Source: Microterricola gilva (GTDB taxonomy: Bacteria > Actinomycetota > Actinomycetes > Actinomycetales > Microbacteriaceae). From it: DNA of 64,000 nt. Of the stretch, positions 32,986-42,140 are shown piece after piece. Each line of letters begins with the position of its first letter. Positions within the stretch are counted from its first letter, which is position 1. The notes beneath the pieces were generated by a model. That model worked only from the letters and a program-made list of their open reading frames with translations, did not search any database and was not told where the DNA came from. The translations under genes and the position numbers were made by a program. The DNA lies in assembly GCF_004217495.1 (NCBI RefSeq), contig NZ_SHLC01000001.1:2790001-2854000 (forward strand), written 5' to 3'.

Positions 32986-35355
32986 CTAGGCCTGGTTGCG
33001 CGCAGCAAGTGGCGCCTCGACAGGCTCCGCGTCGGGCAGAACGGCAAGCGTCCCGTGCATGAGCAGTCGCTTGGCCGTCGCCTCATATGAGGCAGGAACG
33101 CCGTAGTAGAAGCCCTGAGCGCTGCGAACGCCGACGCTCTGCAGCCGCAACGCTGTAACGGGGCTCTCGACGCCCTCGACGACGAGGGCGTAGTCCAGGG
33201 TGTCGCCGAAACCCTGCAGCGCCCGGAGCACCTCCAGCTGCCTGATATCACCGAGATCATCGATCAGTGATCGGTCGATCTTCAGAATGTCCATGGGCAT
33301 GCGCACCAGGGCGCCGACCGACGAGTTCTCGGATCCGTAGTCGTCGAGCGCGATCATGATGCCGAGATCGCGCAGGTGGTCAGCCTGCGTGCGCAGCTCG
33401 TCACTCACAACGCTGAGCGATCGCTCGTTGAGCTCCAGGCAGAGACTGACCTCCGGGAAGAGCTCCGGCAGTGTCTCGAGGAACGGTCCCAGTTGCGATG
33501 AGAGGATCTGTTTGGCCTCAACGTTGACCGTGACGCAGTTGACCCGAGAGTCGATATCGGCGAACTGTCTCGCCGCGCGAAGTGACTTGAGGATCACCTG
33601 CTCGGTGAGCTGGTTGAGAAGACCGAGCCGCTTCGCCTTCTCGATCAAGGAGGCGGGCGAGATCGGGCCGATCTCGGGGTCGGTATAGCGCACGAGCGCC
33701 TCGAATGCCCAGATCCGGCTCTCGACGATGCTGACGATGGGTTGGAAGTACACGGTCAGTTCGTCGTTCTCGACGGCTCTCACGACGCTGTCGTTCACCT
33801 GAGACGAGCGGTGGGCCGAGATGCTCACGCTGCCACCGTTACCTGCAGCGCCCTGCTTACGCGACTTCTTCGCGGCGAGCATGGTGCGGTCCGCGTCTTC
33901 GACGAGACGGCTCAGATCGGTCTCGCGGTGGGCGGAATACGCCAAACCGACGCTGATGCTCGGCTTGAGGCTTGTCTCGCCGAACTGCAGACGGGCACCG
34001 CAGTTGTCCACGATCCGGTCCGCGACCATCTTGGCCTGGTGCAGACTGCTCAACCCTGTGAGCACGACGACGAACTCGTCTCCGCCCACGCGAGCAACGA
34101 CATCCGCTGGGCGCACGGTGTTCACAAGGCGCTGGGCAACCTCCTTGAGCGCGAAGTCGCCCGCGGCGTGGCCGTTTCGATCGTTGAGCTTCTTGAAATT
34201 GTCGAGATCGATAAACAGCACGGCAATGGCCTCGCCATAGCCGCGGTTGTCGTTGATCGATTTCAGCGCGTCCTGGAATGACCCGTAGTTCGGCAGACCG
34301 GTCAGGCTGTCGGTGTTCGCGCGCAACCGCAGCCCCTCGACGCTCTCCTTGACCCGGGAAACCTCACTGCCGATGTGGGCGAGCGCGTCGACGACGCGCT
34401 GATCTCCGTCGGTGAATGCCGTCGCGGCCGGCGATCGGCGAACGACGAGATACTGTTCCTCGTCGGCAGCAATCGAGATCGGGGCACCGATCTCCGAGTA
34501 GCCGGGAGGCGTAGCTCGGATCTCGGTCGCCTCAGCATTGGCAGCATCCTGGGCGAAGCCGCGCACGAGCGTCTCCACCTGCCCCTTCTCCTCCCACGGC
34601 AGCGCGAGCGAGGCCTCGACGAGACTCTCGAGGCGCCGCACGACGTTGCTGAGGTTGTCCTTGACCGCGAGAAGCACGAGCACCAGCGAACAGCCCATGA
34701 TCAACAGCACCGTGATCACGGCCTGCGGGTTGGAGAAGTGCGTCTCGACGAGGAGCTGTTTCGCCGTGTGCAGCACGGCGGAGATCCCGGTGAGCAGCAG
34801 CCAGACACGGACCACTTTCACCGCGCTGAGTGAGGAGATCCCAAACGTGCCGTCGCTGTTCCACCGACCACGCTGCCGGCTGAACTCCACCATCAGCACG
34901 ATGAGGAGGTAGCCGCCAGAGGCGAGCAGGTACCCCAACAGTCCGAGACCGATGTCACTGAACGCCCGGTAGATGAGCACGTAGGCCATCGCGCCGAGCG
35001 AGGCGACTCCACTCGCGTAGATGGAGATGACCGGCCTGCGCAACAGATACAGATAGGAGAAGTAGATTCCGATCGTGTAGAGGCCGATCATGAGCATCGG
35101 CCGTTGCATCAGGTCGGACGCGGAGAGAATGGCGATGGCCAACCCCGGCAGCGGCACTCCGGCCTGTCGGGAGATCGGCAGGCGGAAGATCCCGGCGGCG
35201 GCGAATCCGGCGACGGCGAACAGGGCCAACAGCCACGAACCGAGCGGCAGGGTCGTCAGAGTCGCCAGTGCGATCGCGACCATCGCGAGCGCGAAGATCG
35301 TTGCCGGCACGAGAAAGATGGCATCCCACGGGGTGACAATTCGCGCTGGCTTCAC
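32986..35355 (-). CDS. GGDEF-EAL cyclic-di-GMP enzyme with membrane sensor region
   Basis: 789 residues. Seven to eight membrane helices fill residues 10-230. A GAF-like or linker region reaches residue 340, and the GGDEF domain has an intact motif at 424-428. The EAL domain follows from about 530. In the EAL half the usual residues are present: EALVR (552-556), Asn in VTVNVEA, ELNE, ALDDYG, LKIDRS, VVEGVE and AQGFYYG. Both synthesis and hydrolysis of c-di-GMP are thus possible. It presumably tunes the local c-di-GMP output next to the polysaccharide genes. It is convergent with the GH18 gene. Confidence 0.93.
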   Translation of the reverse strand: MKPARIVTPWDAIFLVPATIFALAMVAIALATLTTLPLGSWLLALFAVAGFAAAGIFRLPISRQAGVPLPGLAIAILSASDLMQRPMLMIGLYTIGIYFSYLYLLRRPVISIYASGVASLGAMAYVLIYRAFSDIGLGLLGYLLASGGYLLIVLMVEFSRQRGRWNSDGTFGISSLSAVKVVRVWLLLTGISAVLHTAKQLLVETHFSNPQAVITVLLIMGCSLVLVLLAVKDNLSNVVRRLESLVEASLALPWEEKGQVETLVRGFAQDAANAEATEIRATPPGYSEIGAPISIAADEEQYLVVRRSPAATAFTDGDQRVVDALAHIGSEVSRVKESVEGLRLRANTDSLTGLPNYGSFQDALKSINDNRGYGEAIAVLFIDLDNFKKLNDRNGHAAGDFALKEVAQRLVNTVRPADVVARVGGDEFVVVLTGLSSLHQAKMVADRIVDNCGARLQFGETSLKPSISVGLAYSAHRETDLSRLVEDADRTMLAAKKSRKQGAAGNGGSVSISAHRSSQVNDSVVRAVENDELTVYFQPIVSIVESRIWAFEALVRYTDPEIGPISPASLIEKAKRLGLLNQLTEQVILKSLRAARQFADIDSRVNCVTVNVEAKQILSSQLGPFLETLPELFPEVSLCLELNERSLSVVSDELRTQADHLRDLGIMIALDDYGSENSSVGALVRMPMDILKIDRSLIDDLGDIRQLEVLRALQGFGDTLDYALVVEGVESPVTALRLQSVGVRSAQGFYYGVPASYEATAKRLLMHGTLAVLPDAEPVEAPLAARNQA

Positions 35356-35407
35356 AGCACAACACTAGAGCCACGCGACGCGCAGACAGCTCAGCCGCGG
35401 CGGCTAG

Positions 35408-36616
35408 TCAGCGCACTCCGCTGCCGAGCGGCCCTGCCGTGTGCAGACCCGTGTCGAGCATGATCCGATTGCCCCCGGCATCCGACGCTCGTTTGCACGC
35501 ACGCATCGCGGCGGCGCTGAGCAACTCGAAATCGAATCCGGTGTAGTCGGTGAGCGCGATTCCGACGCTCATCGTCGGGCGCAGCCCGGCGAACTCGTCG
35601 ATCTTCTCTTCGAGCAGCCCTGCCTGCACGGTTGCGGCAACGGCCAGCGCCTCATCCACCGATGACATCGGTGTCGCCAACACGAGGCGTCCGGGGCCGG
35701 CCACCCCGATGTCGGAGTTGGGCGGCCCGAATCGACGCACGACAGCGGTGTAGCGCGCCAGAATGGTGTTGGCCCTGGCGCGCCCGAACGCCGTGTTGAT
35801 CTCGGCCAGGTCATCGAGATCGAAATGCAGCAGCGCCAACTGCTCGTCGTGGAACTCCGCGCGCTCCAGCCAATCGGCCAGGACGCGCTCGAATGACGGC
35901 TCCGTGAGCACGTCGTCGCTGTTGTAGCCGATGGCCGCGGCCGTCCGTCGACTGCTCCGTGTTGCGAGCTCGGCGTGAGCGCCGTGAGCGGATCGAATCA
36001 CCGACATCGAGCTCGAGAGCACGATGACCATGATCATCGTGACGAATGCGGTGGCAGAGGCGCCGAAGAACAGGGAGAAGATCGGTCCGTCCGGTCCCTC
36101 CGTCGTGAAGAGGATCAGGCGCCCGGTGAAGAAGACAGCCTCGACGCTGAAGACGACGACCATCGGGCGTGAGCCCAGGGCCCGGCTGAGTTCACCGCGC
36201 GCCGATTCCACGGCGGCAAGCACGGCGAAGAGCATGTTGCCGAGGAAGTACACGTGCGCGCCTGCCCACTCGTCGCTGTCCGGTCCGGGGAGAAGCCCGG
36301 CGACGAGCACCGCGGTGCAGACGATCGCGAGCAGGAGGAACCGGGTCGGCCGCCCGTTGTGCCTGCGGCATCCGATCCAGAAGAATCCCGTGCCGGCGAC
36401 GAAGGCGGTGTTGCCGACCGATGAGGCCCACCACAGTTCGGGCGCGAGGAGCCAGACCAGGAAGCTCATCGTTGTCAGGATGCCGCAGAGGTAGCCGGCT
36501 GCCCAGATGCGACCGGCCTCGCTGTCTTTGTGCGAGATGGTGCTTCCGATGAAGAGGGCCGCTGTCACCACGACGACGAGCGCACTCGCCAGGGAAATCG
36601 TCCAGCCGTCGATCAT
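35408..36616 (-). CDS. Membrane protein with degenerate GGDEF domain
   Basis: 402 residues. Six to seven membrane helices come first, then a GGDEF-fold domain recognisable from LLHFDLDDLAEINTAFGRA and MSVGIAL. The signature loop reads AGPGRL instead of GGDEF and the I-site is not evident. It is unlikely to make c-di-GMP and may bind a ligand or its kinase partner instead. The ATG overlaps the stop of the histidine kinase gene (ATGA), so the two are made together. Confidence 0.85.
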   Translation of the reverse strand: MIDGWTISLASALVVVVTAALFIGSTISHKDSEAGRIWAAGYLCGILTTMSFLVWLLAPELWWASSVGNTAFVAGTGFFWIGCRRHNGRPTRFLLLAIVCTAVLVAGLLPGPDSDEWAGAHVYFLGNMLFAVLAAVESARGELSRALGSRPMVVVFSVEAVFFTGRLILFTTEGPDGPIFSLFFGASATAFVTMIMVIVLSSSMSVIRSAHGAHAELATRSSRRTAAAIGYNSDDVLTEPSFERVLADWLERAEFHDEQLALLHFDLDDLAEINTAFGRARANTILARYTAVVRRFGPPNSDIGVAGPGRLVLATPMSSVDEALAVAATVQAGLLEEKIDEFAGLRPTMSVGIALTDYTGFDFELLSAAAMRACKRASDAGGNRIMLDTGLHTAGPLGSGVR

Positions 36617-38310
36617 GAAGCTTCCTTGTCTTTCGGCAGGGTCACGAGCACCGTCGTGCCCTCGCCCTCGACGCTCTGCACGGTCAGGTCTCCGCCGTGC
36701 AGGCGGGCGATCTCCCGGCTGATGCCGAGTCCGAGTCCGCTGCCGTGCACGCTGGAGTTGCGCACCGACTCGGAACGGAAGAACTTGTCGAACAGCAGCG
36801 GCTGCTCGGCGTCGGCGATGCCGATGCCCGTGTCGCGCACGATCAGCCACACGGTCTTGTCGTCGCTGGCGATGCCGATCGTGACCTCGCCGCCCTCGAC
36901 GTTGTACTTGATCGCGTTCGCGAGCAGATTGTCGATGAGCTGACGCAGCCGCGATCCGTCGGCCACCAGCGTCGTCGGCTCTGCCGCACTGAAGTCGAGG
37001 CGGATGCCGCGCTCCGCCGCCCGCGGCAGCAACGACTCAACGGACTGCTCGACGACCTCGAGCAACGCGCACGGGGCCAGGCGCAACACCATCGGCTGCG
37101 CGGCCTCACGTGAGGAGGCCAGAATGTCGGCGACCAGCTCCAGCAGCCGGTTCGCATTCCTGTAGACGATCTGCAGCTGGCTGCTTGCAGCCGGCGGGAG
37201 GTCCCCGCCGTCGATGACGAGCTCCAGATACCCCAGAATCGACGTCAGTGGGGTTCGCAACTCGTGCGAGACCGAGGCGATCAGATCGTCTCGTGCGAGA
37301 ACAGCCGCCACCTCTGCTGTCACATCGCGGGAGACCACGACACTTCCGTCGTACTCGCCGTTCCCGCTCTGCAGGCGGCGCGCGGTGATCGACAGGGCCA
37401 CCCGGTCGCTGTTGCCCGTGTCGATCCAGACGGTCACTGGCTCGAATTCCTCGCCGCGCATCGCGCGTTGCAATGGGGAGTCGCGTTGGGAGATCGGCGT
37501 GACGCGGTCGGCAGCGACGACGCTGACGCCGGCAGGAACCGGCGCGTTGGCATCCGTCACTCCCATGGCGAACTGCAGGCGTGCCTGGGCCTCGTTGACG
37601 ATGGTTGTCTGGCCGCTGCGATCGATGCGGATCACGCCGAAGTCGACGGTGTTCAACACTTCGGCAAGCAGCTCCTCCTGCCGCCGCGCCTGCGCGAGCG
37701 CGCCCTCGAGCAGCTCCGCCTGCTTGCCGAGGAGCACGCGCTGCGCCCGATCTCGGCGAGCAGTCAGGTAGCCGGAGGCTCCGATGAAGATCAGCACGAC
37801 CGGCAGGAAGATGAGGGCAGGCATCGCGGCGATCGTCAGCGGGACGTGCCGCAGCGCGATGTCGATGGCCACGAACGAACCGGCGAGCAGGATGCTCGCG
37901 GTGATCCCGGCGACGCCGACGAGGGTCGAGACCCAGAGGACAGGGAAGACCCAGAGCAGACCGAGGCCGAGCTGCGGCTGGGCGATGCGCAGGAAGCCGA
38001 TCGCCACGATGTCCAGCAGGGGCAACAACAGCACCAGGCCGGGAGGGAGCGCAGACCATGGCAACAGGACGGCGAGGCAGCACGCCACGAAGGCGAGCAG
38101 GATGCCGCTGTAGAAGAGCACGGGGTTGCTGTCTCCGGGGCCGAAGACCATCAACGTCGTGAAGACGGCGAGGACGACGGCCCCGAAGAGCAGCTGAGTC
38201 AAGGCGATCGAGCGGTCGGGCCTGCCCAGATCGAGCACGGAAACCGCGCCACGCCACACCGGGCGCGCGGCCCTCTGCTCGGGCCGAGCCTCCGTCGCGC
38301 GCGGTGTCAT
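36613..38310 (-). CDS. Sensor histidine kinase with PAS-like domain
   Basis: 565 residues. Six membrane helices (about 35-185) and a coiled segment lead to a PAS-like domain (LNTVDFGVIRIDRSGQTTIVN). The HisKA box is SVSHELRTPLTSILGYLEL, and the HATPase has LIDNLLANAIKYN, RDTGIGIADAEQ, FDKFFRS and GSGLGLGIS. An intact, orthodox kinase. No response regulator gene is next to it; the PhoB-type regulator at 26886-27716 is a possible partner. It is coupled downstream to the degenerate GGDEF protein. Confidence 0.93.
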   Translation of the reverse strand: MTPRATEARPEQRAARPVWRGAVSVLDLGRPDRSIALTQLLFGAVVLAVFTTLMVFGPGDSNPVLFYSGILLAFVACCLAVLLPWSALPPGLVLLLPLLDIVAIGFLRIAQPQLGLGLLWVFPVLWVSTLVGVAGITASILLAGSFVAIDIALRHVPLTIAAMPALIFLPVVLIFIGASGYLTARRDRAQRVLLGKQAELLEGALAQARRQEELLAEVLNTVDFGVIRIDRSGQTTIVNEAQARLQFAMGVTDANAPVPAGVSVVAADRVTPISQRDSPLQRAMRGEEFEPVTVWIDTGNSDRVALSITARRLQSGNGEYDGSVVVSRDVTAEVAAVLARDDLIASVSHELRTPLTSILGYLELVIDGGDLPPAASSQLQIVYRNANRLLELVADILASSREAAQPMVLRLAPCALLEVVEQSVESLLPRAAERGIRLDFSAAEPTTLVADGSRLRQLIDNLLANAIKYNVEGGEVTIGIASDDKTVWLIVRDTGIGIADAEQPLLFDKFFRSESVRNSSVHGSGLGLGISREIARLHGGDLTVQSVEGEGTTVLVTLPKDKEAS

Positions 38311-38330
38311 GGCTAGACCTTATCGCGGCA

Positions 38331-39089
38331 TCAGGCGATGCCACCCCCATCAACAACGAGAGCCGAACCGGTGACGTAGGAGGAGTCGTCGCTGGCGAGC
38401 CAGACGACGGCCGCGGCGATCTCGCTGGGCTGGCCCATGCGGCCGAGCGGGCGGTCGGCCGACTCCGCGAGGAAGGCGTTCGCATCCTGCGAGAGCTGGC
38501 GGGCCTCCTCGAGCAGCATGCCGGTGTTGACATCGCCGGGGTTCACCGAGTTGACGCGGATGCCCTGCGGACCGTGGTCGATCGCCAGCGCGCGGGTCAT
38601 GTTGACGACCGCACCCTTCGAGGCGCAGTAGGAGATGGCCTGGCCGCCGCCCTTGAGGCCCCATCCGGACCCCGTGTTGACGATGGAACCGCCGCCGTTC
38701 TCGGCCATGATCGGCACGACGTGCTTGCACATGAGGAAGATCGACTTCACGTTGACGCCGAAGACCCTGTCCCACTCTTCCGCTGTGGTCTCGACGGCCG
38801 TTGTCCTGCGGATGATGCCGGCGTTGTTGAAGACGACGTTGACGCCGCCGAACTCCGCGACGGTCGTCGCGATGATGCGCTGGATGTCGTCTTCGTTCGA
38901 GACGTCGGCCGCGATCGCGACGGCGGTGCCGCCCGCCGCGCGGATCTCCTCGACGACAGCCTCCGCGGCATCCGCCCGCAGGTCGACGACGGCGACCTGG
39001 GCGCCCTCGGCCGCGAAGGCCAGTGCGGTTGCGCGGCCGATTCCGCCTGCACCGCCCGTGACGATGGCTTTCTTGTTTTCGAGACGCAT
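38331..39089 (-). CDS. SDR-family NAD(P)-dependent dehydrogenase
   Basis: 252 residues, classical short-chain dehydrogenase. The cofactor loop is TGGAGGIG, then DVSNEDD, NNAG, the catalytic Ser in NTGSGWG and YCASK, and the C-terminal GSALVVDGGG. Asp at the end of the second strand (VVDLRAD) favours NAD over NADP. It lies 37 bp downstream of the NAD-kinase-family gene and closes the operon beginning with the GH42 gene. A sugar- or polyol-type substrate is plausible from context but is not shown. Confidence 0.88.
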   Translation of the reverse strand: MRLENKKAIVTGGAGGIGRATALAFAAEGAQVAVVDLRADAAEAVVEEIRAAGGTAVAIAADVSNEDDIQRIIATTVAEFGGVNVVFNNAGIIRRTTAVETTAEEWDRVFGVNVKSIFLMCKHVVPIMAENGGGSIVNTGSGWGLKGGGQAISYCASKGAVVNMTRALAIDHGPQGIRVNSVNPGDVNTGMLLEEARQLSQDANAFLAESADRPLGRMGQPSEIAAAVVWLASDDSSYVTGSALVVDGGGIA

Positions 39090-39126
39090 GACTGCTCCTT
39101 GGGGTGTTGGTGACGGTGGATCTGGT

Positions 39127-40350
39127 TCAGGGTGTGTAGCTGGGGGTGCGTTCCAGTGTGCTCTCCGGCGCGCTCACCGGGTACATGCTGGTGCCGCTGA
39201 CGCCCGTTGTGATGCGGGCGAAGCCGGCCAGGCTCGCATCGACGGAAGCGTCACCCGTGTCGACGAGCAGCGGTCGCCCGCCGAGCTCGATGAGCTTCTG
39301 TTCCGGGGCGACGACGATGAGCGGCTGCGCCGGATCGAGTTCGCGCACGACGCGGGCCGAGATCTGTTGGTTTCCGCGACCGAGCAGGAAGCCCTGGCCG
39401 CCGATGATCGTGACGATGGCCTGAGCCTGCCGCCCGCTGATCTCGGCGAGGAGCTGCTGCTCGGTGGCATCCGTCAGAACGAGCTGCCCGTCGAGCAGCA
39501 CGTCGACGCCGAGCGGGGTCGTGGCCAGGCCGAGCTGTCGGCCGAGCTCCGCGACGGTGCTGCCTGGACCGAGCAGGTAGCGCACGCCTGGGCGCAGCTG
39601 GGCGATGACCCCGCGCACTGCGGATGCCGCGGCCGCCGCCTCCGAGCTGGGCGACGGCGTCTTGCGCGCCTGGGTGCGGCCGGCCTGGAACGGCACGAGC
39701 AGGTAGCCGAACAGGCGGGGTTCGACGCGGCCGTGGCGCAGCTGCTCCTCGACGACATCGAGCACCTCGCTCTCCCGCACCGGCAGAGCCTGCTCCCCCA
39801 CCCAGGCGGCGGCCAGAGCGCCGGCCGCACTCGGACTCACGGCGAAGCACGCCGAGTACATCTTCACGCCGGCTGGCACGCCGAGCGCCGCCACCGGCGC
39901 GCCGGTCCGTTGAGAAGTGAGGCCGGCGACGACGTCGCGGGCGGTGCCGTCGCCGCCGACGAAGAGGATGAGCTCGGCGCCGGAGGCCGCGATGGCCGCG
40001 ACCGCGGCCTGGGTGTCGGCGGCCGTCGTGGCGTCGGTCGCGGTTGGCGCGTAGACGACGCGGGGCACGAGGCCGGCGGCGCGCACGGCGTGCTCGCCGA
40101 GGGCCCCGGATGCCGTGAGCACCTCGATCCCCGGGTGTGCGGCCGCGACGACGGCCAGCGCGGCGTGTGCGCGCTCCCCCGCGCGGGCTGAGGCCCCGCG
40201 CTGCAGCGCGAGGCGCTGGACGTCGGCCCCGTCGCTGCCCTTCAACCCGGCAGGCCCACCGAGGCCGGCGACCGGGTTCACGATCAGGCCGAGCCGCCGC
40301 AGACTCACCGTGACGGCATCGGTGGGGGCCCCTGAGGTTTCCTTAGACAC
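39127..40350 (-). CDS. ATP-NAD kinase family protein (AcoX-like)
   Basis: 407 residues. NAD kinase fold: LGLIVNPVAGLGG at the N-terminus and FVGGDGTARDVV as the GGDG nucleotide loop. This is the longer AcoX-like branch, whose members sit in catabolic operons rather than serving as the housekeeping NAD kinase. The GTG at 40350 follows GAGGCGG; the 116 bp before it carry no gene. Whether it phosphorylates NAD or another substrate cannot be told. It lies between gcvPB and an NAD-type SDR gene. Confidence 0.82.
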   Translation of the reverse strand: MSKETSGAPTDAVTVSLRRLGLIVNPVAGLGGPAGLKGSDGADVQRLALQRGASARAGERAHAALAVVAAAHPGIEVLTASGALGEHAVRAAGLVPRVVYAPTATDATTAADTQAAVAAIAASGAELILFVGGDGTARDVVAGLTSQRTGAPVAALGVPAGVKMYSACFAVSPSAAGALAAAWVGEQALPVRESEVLDVVEEQLRHGRVEPRLFGYLLVPFQAGRTQARKTPSPSSEAAAAASAVRGVIAQLRPGVRYLLGPGSTVAELGRQLGLATTPLGVDVLLDGQLVLTDATEQQLLAEISGRQAQAIVTIIGGQGFLLGRGNQQISARVVRELDPAQPLIVVAPEQKLIELGGRPLLVDTGDASVDASLAGFARITTGVSGTSMYPVSAPESTLERTPSYTP

Positions 40351-40466
40351 GGCTGCCGCCTCTCGCGACGCTGCGCGGCGCGCCGCCGGCCCCCTGCACA
40401 CCGGAGGGTGCTGGGGGCTGGGCGAGGGTGCGATCAGCGGTCATGGCCTGGCTCGTGTCGTGGGGC

Positions 40467-42140
40467 TCAGACGGCTGCGACGGCATCAGCCGCCACGACG
40501 GTCGCGGCGACATCGGCACGCGGGGTCTCCCCGGCGGCACGCGCCGCCGCACGCCCCTCGGCGAGAGCCTCGCCGTGCTTGCGCTGGTAGGCGCGCCACG
40601 TGATCGCCCAGCGGGCCGGGTCCTCGAGGTCGTCGTGGTGGGTGTGGTGCACGGTCTGGTTGTGCGGCGCCGTGCGCACGAGCTCGGCGTTCTCCCGCGC
40701 CTCGCTCGCGATCTGCGCCAGCACGGCCGCGTACTCGTCGAGTTCGGCCATCGAGTACGACTCGGTCGGCTCGAGCGTGAACGGCTGGGGCACAACGTAG
40801 GGGTGGTGGCTCGTCCAGTAGTGCATGCCGAAGTCGGCCGCGCGGATGCCGATCTCCTCCGAGCTGATGCCGGTCTCCTCGAACAGTTCCTGCCAGGAGT
40901 AGCGCACCTGCTCGATGCGGCGGCGGCCGACGGCGTACGGCGCGGAGGCGCCGGGAATCTCCAGCACCTTCTTCAGCAGGTAGTTGTTATTCAGCACGGC
41001 GGTCTCGGCGACGGCGCGGAGACCCTCAGCGCCGAGTGCCATCATCCAGGAGTATGCGCGCACGATCGTCGGGATGACGCCGTAGAACGGCGCCACCTTG
41101 CCGATCGACTGCGGCAGATCGGCGTTCAGCGTGAAGCGGACGCCGTCGGCTCCGACGGAACGGTCGACCAGCGGGCCGGGAAGGAACGGGGTCATCGCCT
41201 CGGAGACCGCGCTCGCCCCGCCGCCGGGGCCACCGCAGCCGTGCGGGGTGCCGAAGGTCTTGTGCAGGTTGAAGTGGCAGACGTCGAAGCCGGCGTCGCG
41301 GGCACGCGTGATGCCGAGGATGCCGTTGGCGTTGGCCTGGTCGTAGCTGGCGAGTGCTCCGACGGAGTGCGCCAGCTCGACCCAACGCTTGACGTGCGGG
41401 TTGAAGATGCCGGTGTCTTCCGGGTTCGTGATCATGATCGCCGCCGTGCGCGGGCCGACCGCACCGCGGAGCGCCTCGAGGTCGGGGTAGCCGTCGGCAT
41501 CCGGGTACAGGGTGACGACCTTGTAGCCCGCCGCCTTGGCTGCCGCCGCGTTGGAGGGGTGGCTGAAGATCGTCGTGATGACCTCGTCGCGCTGCTCCCC
41601 CTCGCCGTTGGCCTCGTGGTAGGCACGGATCATGGCGATGTTGGTCCAGATCGCGGTCGAGCCACCGCTCGTGTGCAGCGAGACGCGGTGCATGCCGGAG
41701 ATCTCGGCGAGCATCTGCTCCGTGCGCCAGATGATCTCGAGGATCCCCTGTGCGTCATCCTCGTTCTGCAGCGGGTGCATCGCGGTGAGGTTCGGGGTAT
41801 TGATCAGCCGGTCGTTGACCTTGGGCGCGTACTTCATGGTGCAGGTGCCCTGGCCGATGTCGATGTTGAAGTCGGCGCCGAGGTTCTCCTGCGAGAGGCG
41901 CAGGTAGTGCTTGAGCACGCGCATCTGCCCCATCTCGGGCAGGGCGGCCGGCTTCTCGCGGCGGAGTCCGGCCGGCAGCTCGGCGAGCACGTCACCGACG
42001 GCGGCACGCACACCGGGCTCCGTCTGCGACACGAGCACGCCGCGCTCACCCGGGGCGGTCAGCTCGAAGATCAGCGGCTCGTCCCAGCGGGCCTGGTGGA
42101 AGCGGCGCAGCGTGGGCTTGGGGGCGATGGGGAGGCTCAT
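40467..42140 (-). CDS. gcvPB: Glycine decarboxylase P-protein subunit 2
   Basis: 557 residues. C-terminal half of the P-protein with the PLP-binding Lys294 in FNLHKTFGTPHGCGGPG. Other family blocks are GSTAIWTNIAM, MITNPEDTGIF and SYDQANANG. The last 50 residues are an Ala-rich extension beyond the usual end. The ATG overlaps the gcvPA stop by 4 bp. The split P-protein is common in Firmicutes and archaea, whereas actinobacteria normally have one long GcvP. No gcvT or gcvH gene is in the window, so H-protein must come from elsewhere. Confidence 0.93.
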   Translation of the reverse strand: MSLPIAPKPTLRRFHQARWDEPLIFELTAPGERGVLVSQTEPGVRAAVGDVLAELPAGLRREKPAALPEMGQMRVLKHYLRLSQENLGADFNIDIGQGTCTMKYAPKVNDRLINTPNLTAMHPLQNEDDAQGILEIIWRTEQMLAEISGMHRVSLHTSGGSTAIWTNIAMIRAYHEANGEGEQRDEVITTIFSHPSNAAAAKAAGYKVVTLYPDADGYPDLEALRGAVGPRTAAIMITNPEDTGIFNPHVKRWVELAHSVGALASYDQANANGILGITRARDAGFDVCHFNLHKTFGTPHGCGGPGGGASAVSEAMTPFLPGPLVDRSVGADGVRFTLNADLPQSIGKVAPFYGVIPTIVRAYSWMMALGAEGLRAVAETAVLNNNYLLKKVLEIPGASAPYAVGRRRIEQVRYSWQELFEETGISSEEIGIRAADFGMHYWTSHHPYVVPQPFTLEPTESYSMAELDEYAAVLAQIASEARENAELVRTAPHNQTVHHTHHDDLEDPARWAITWRAYQRKHGEALAEGRAAARAAGETPRADVAATVVAADAVAAV

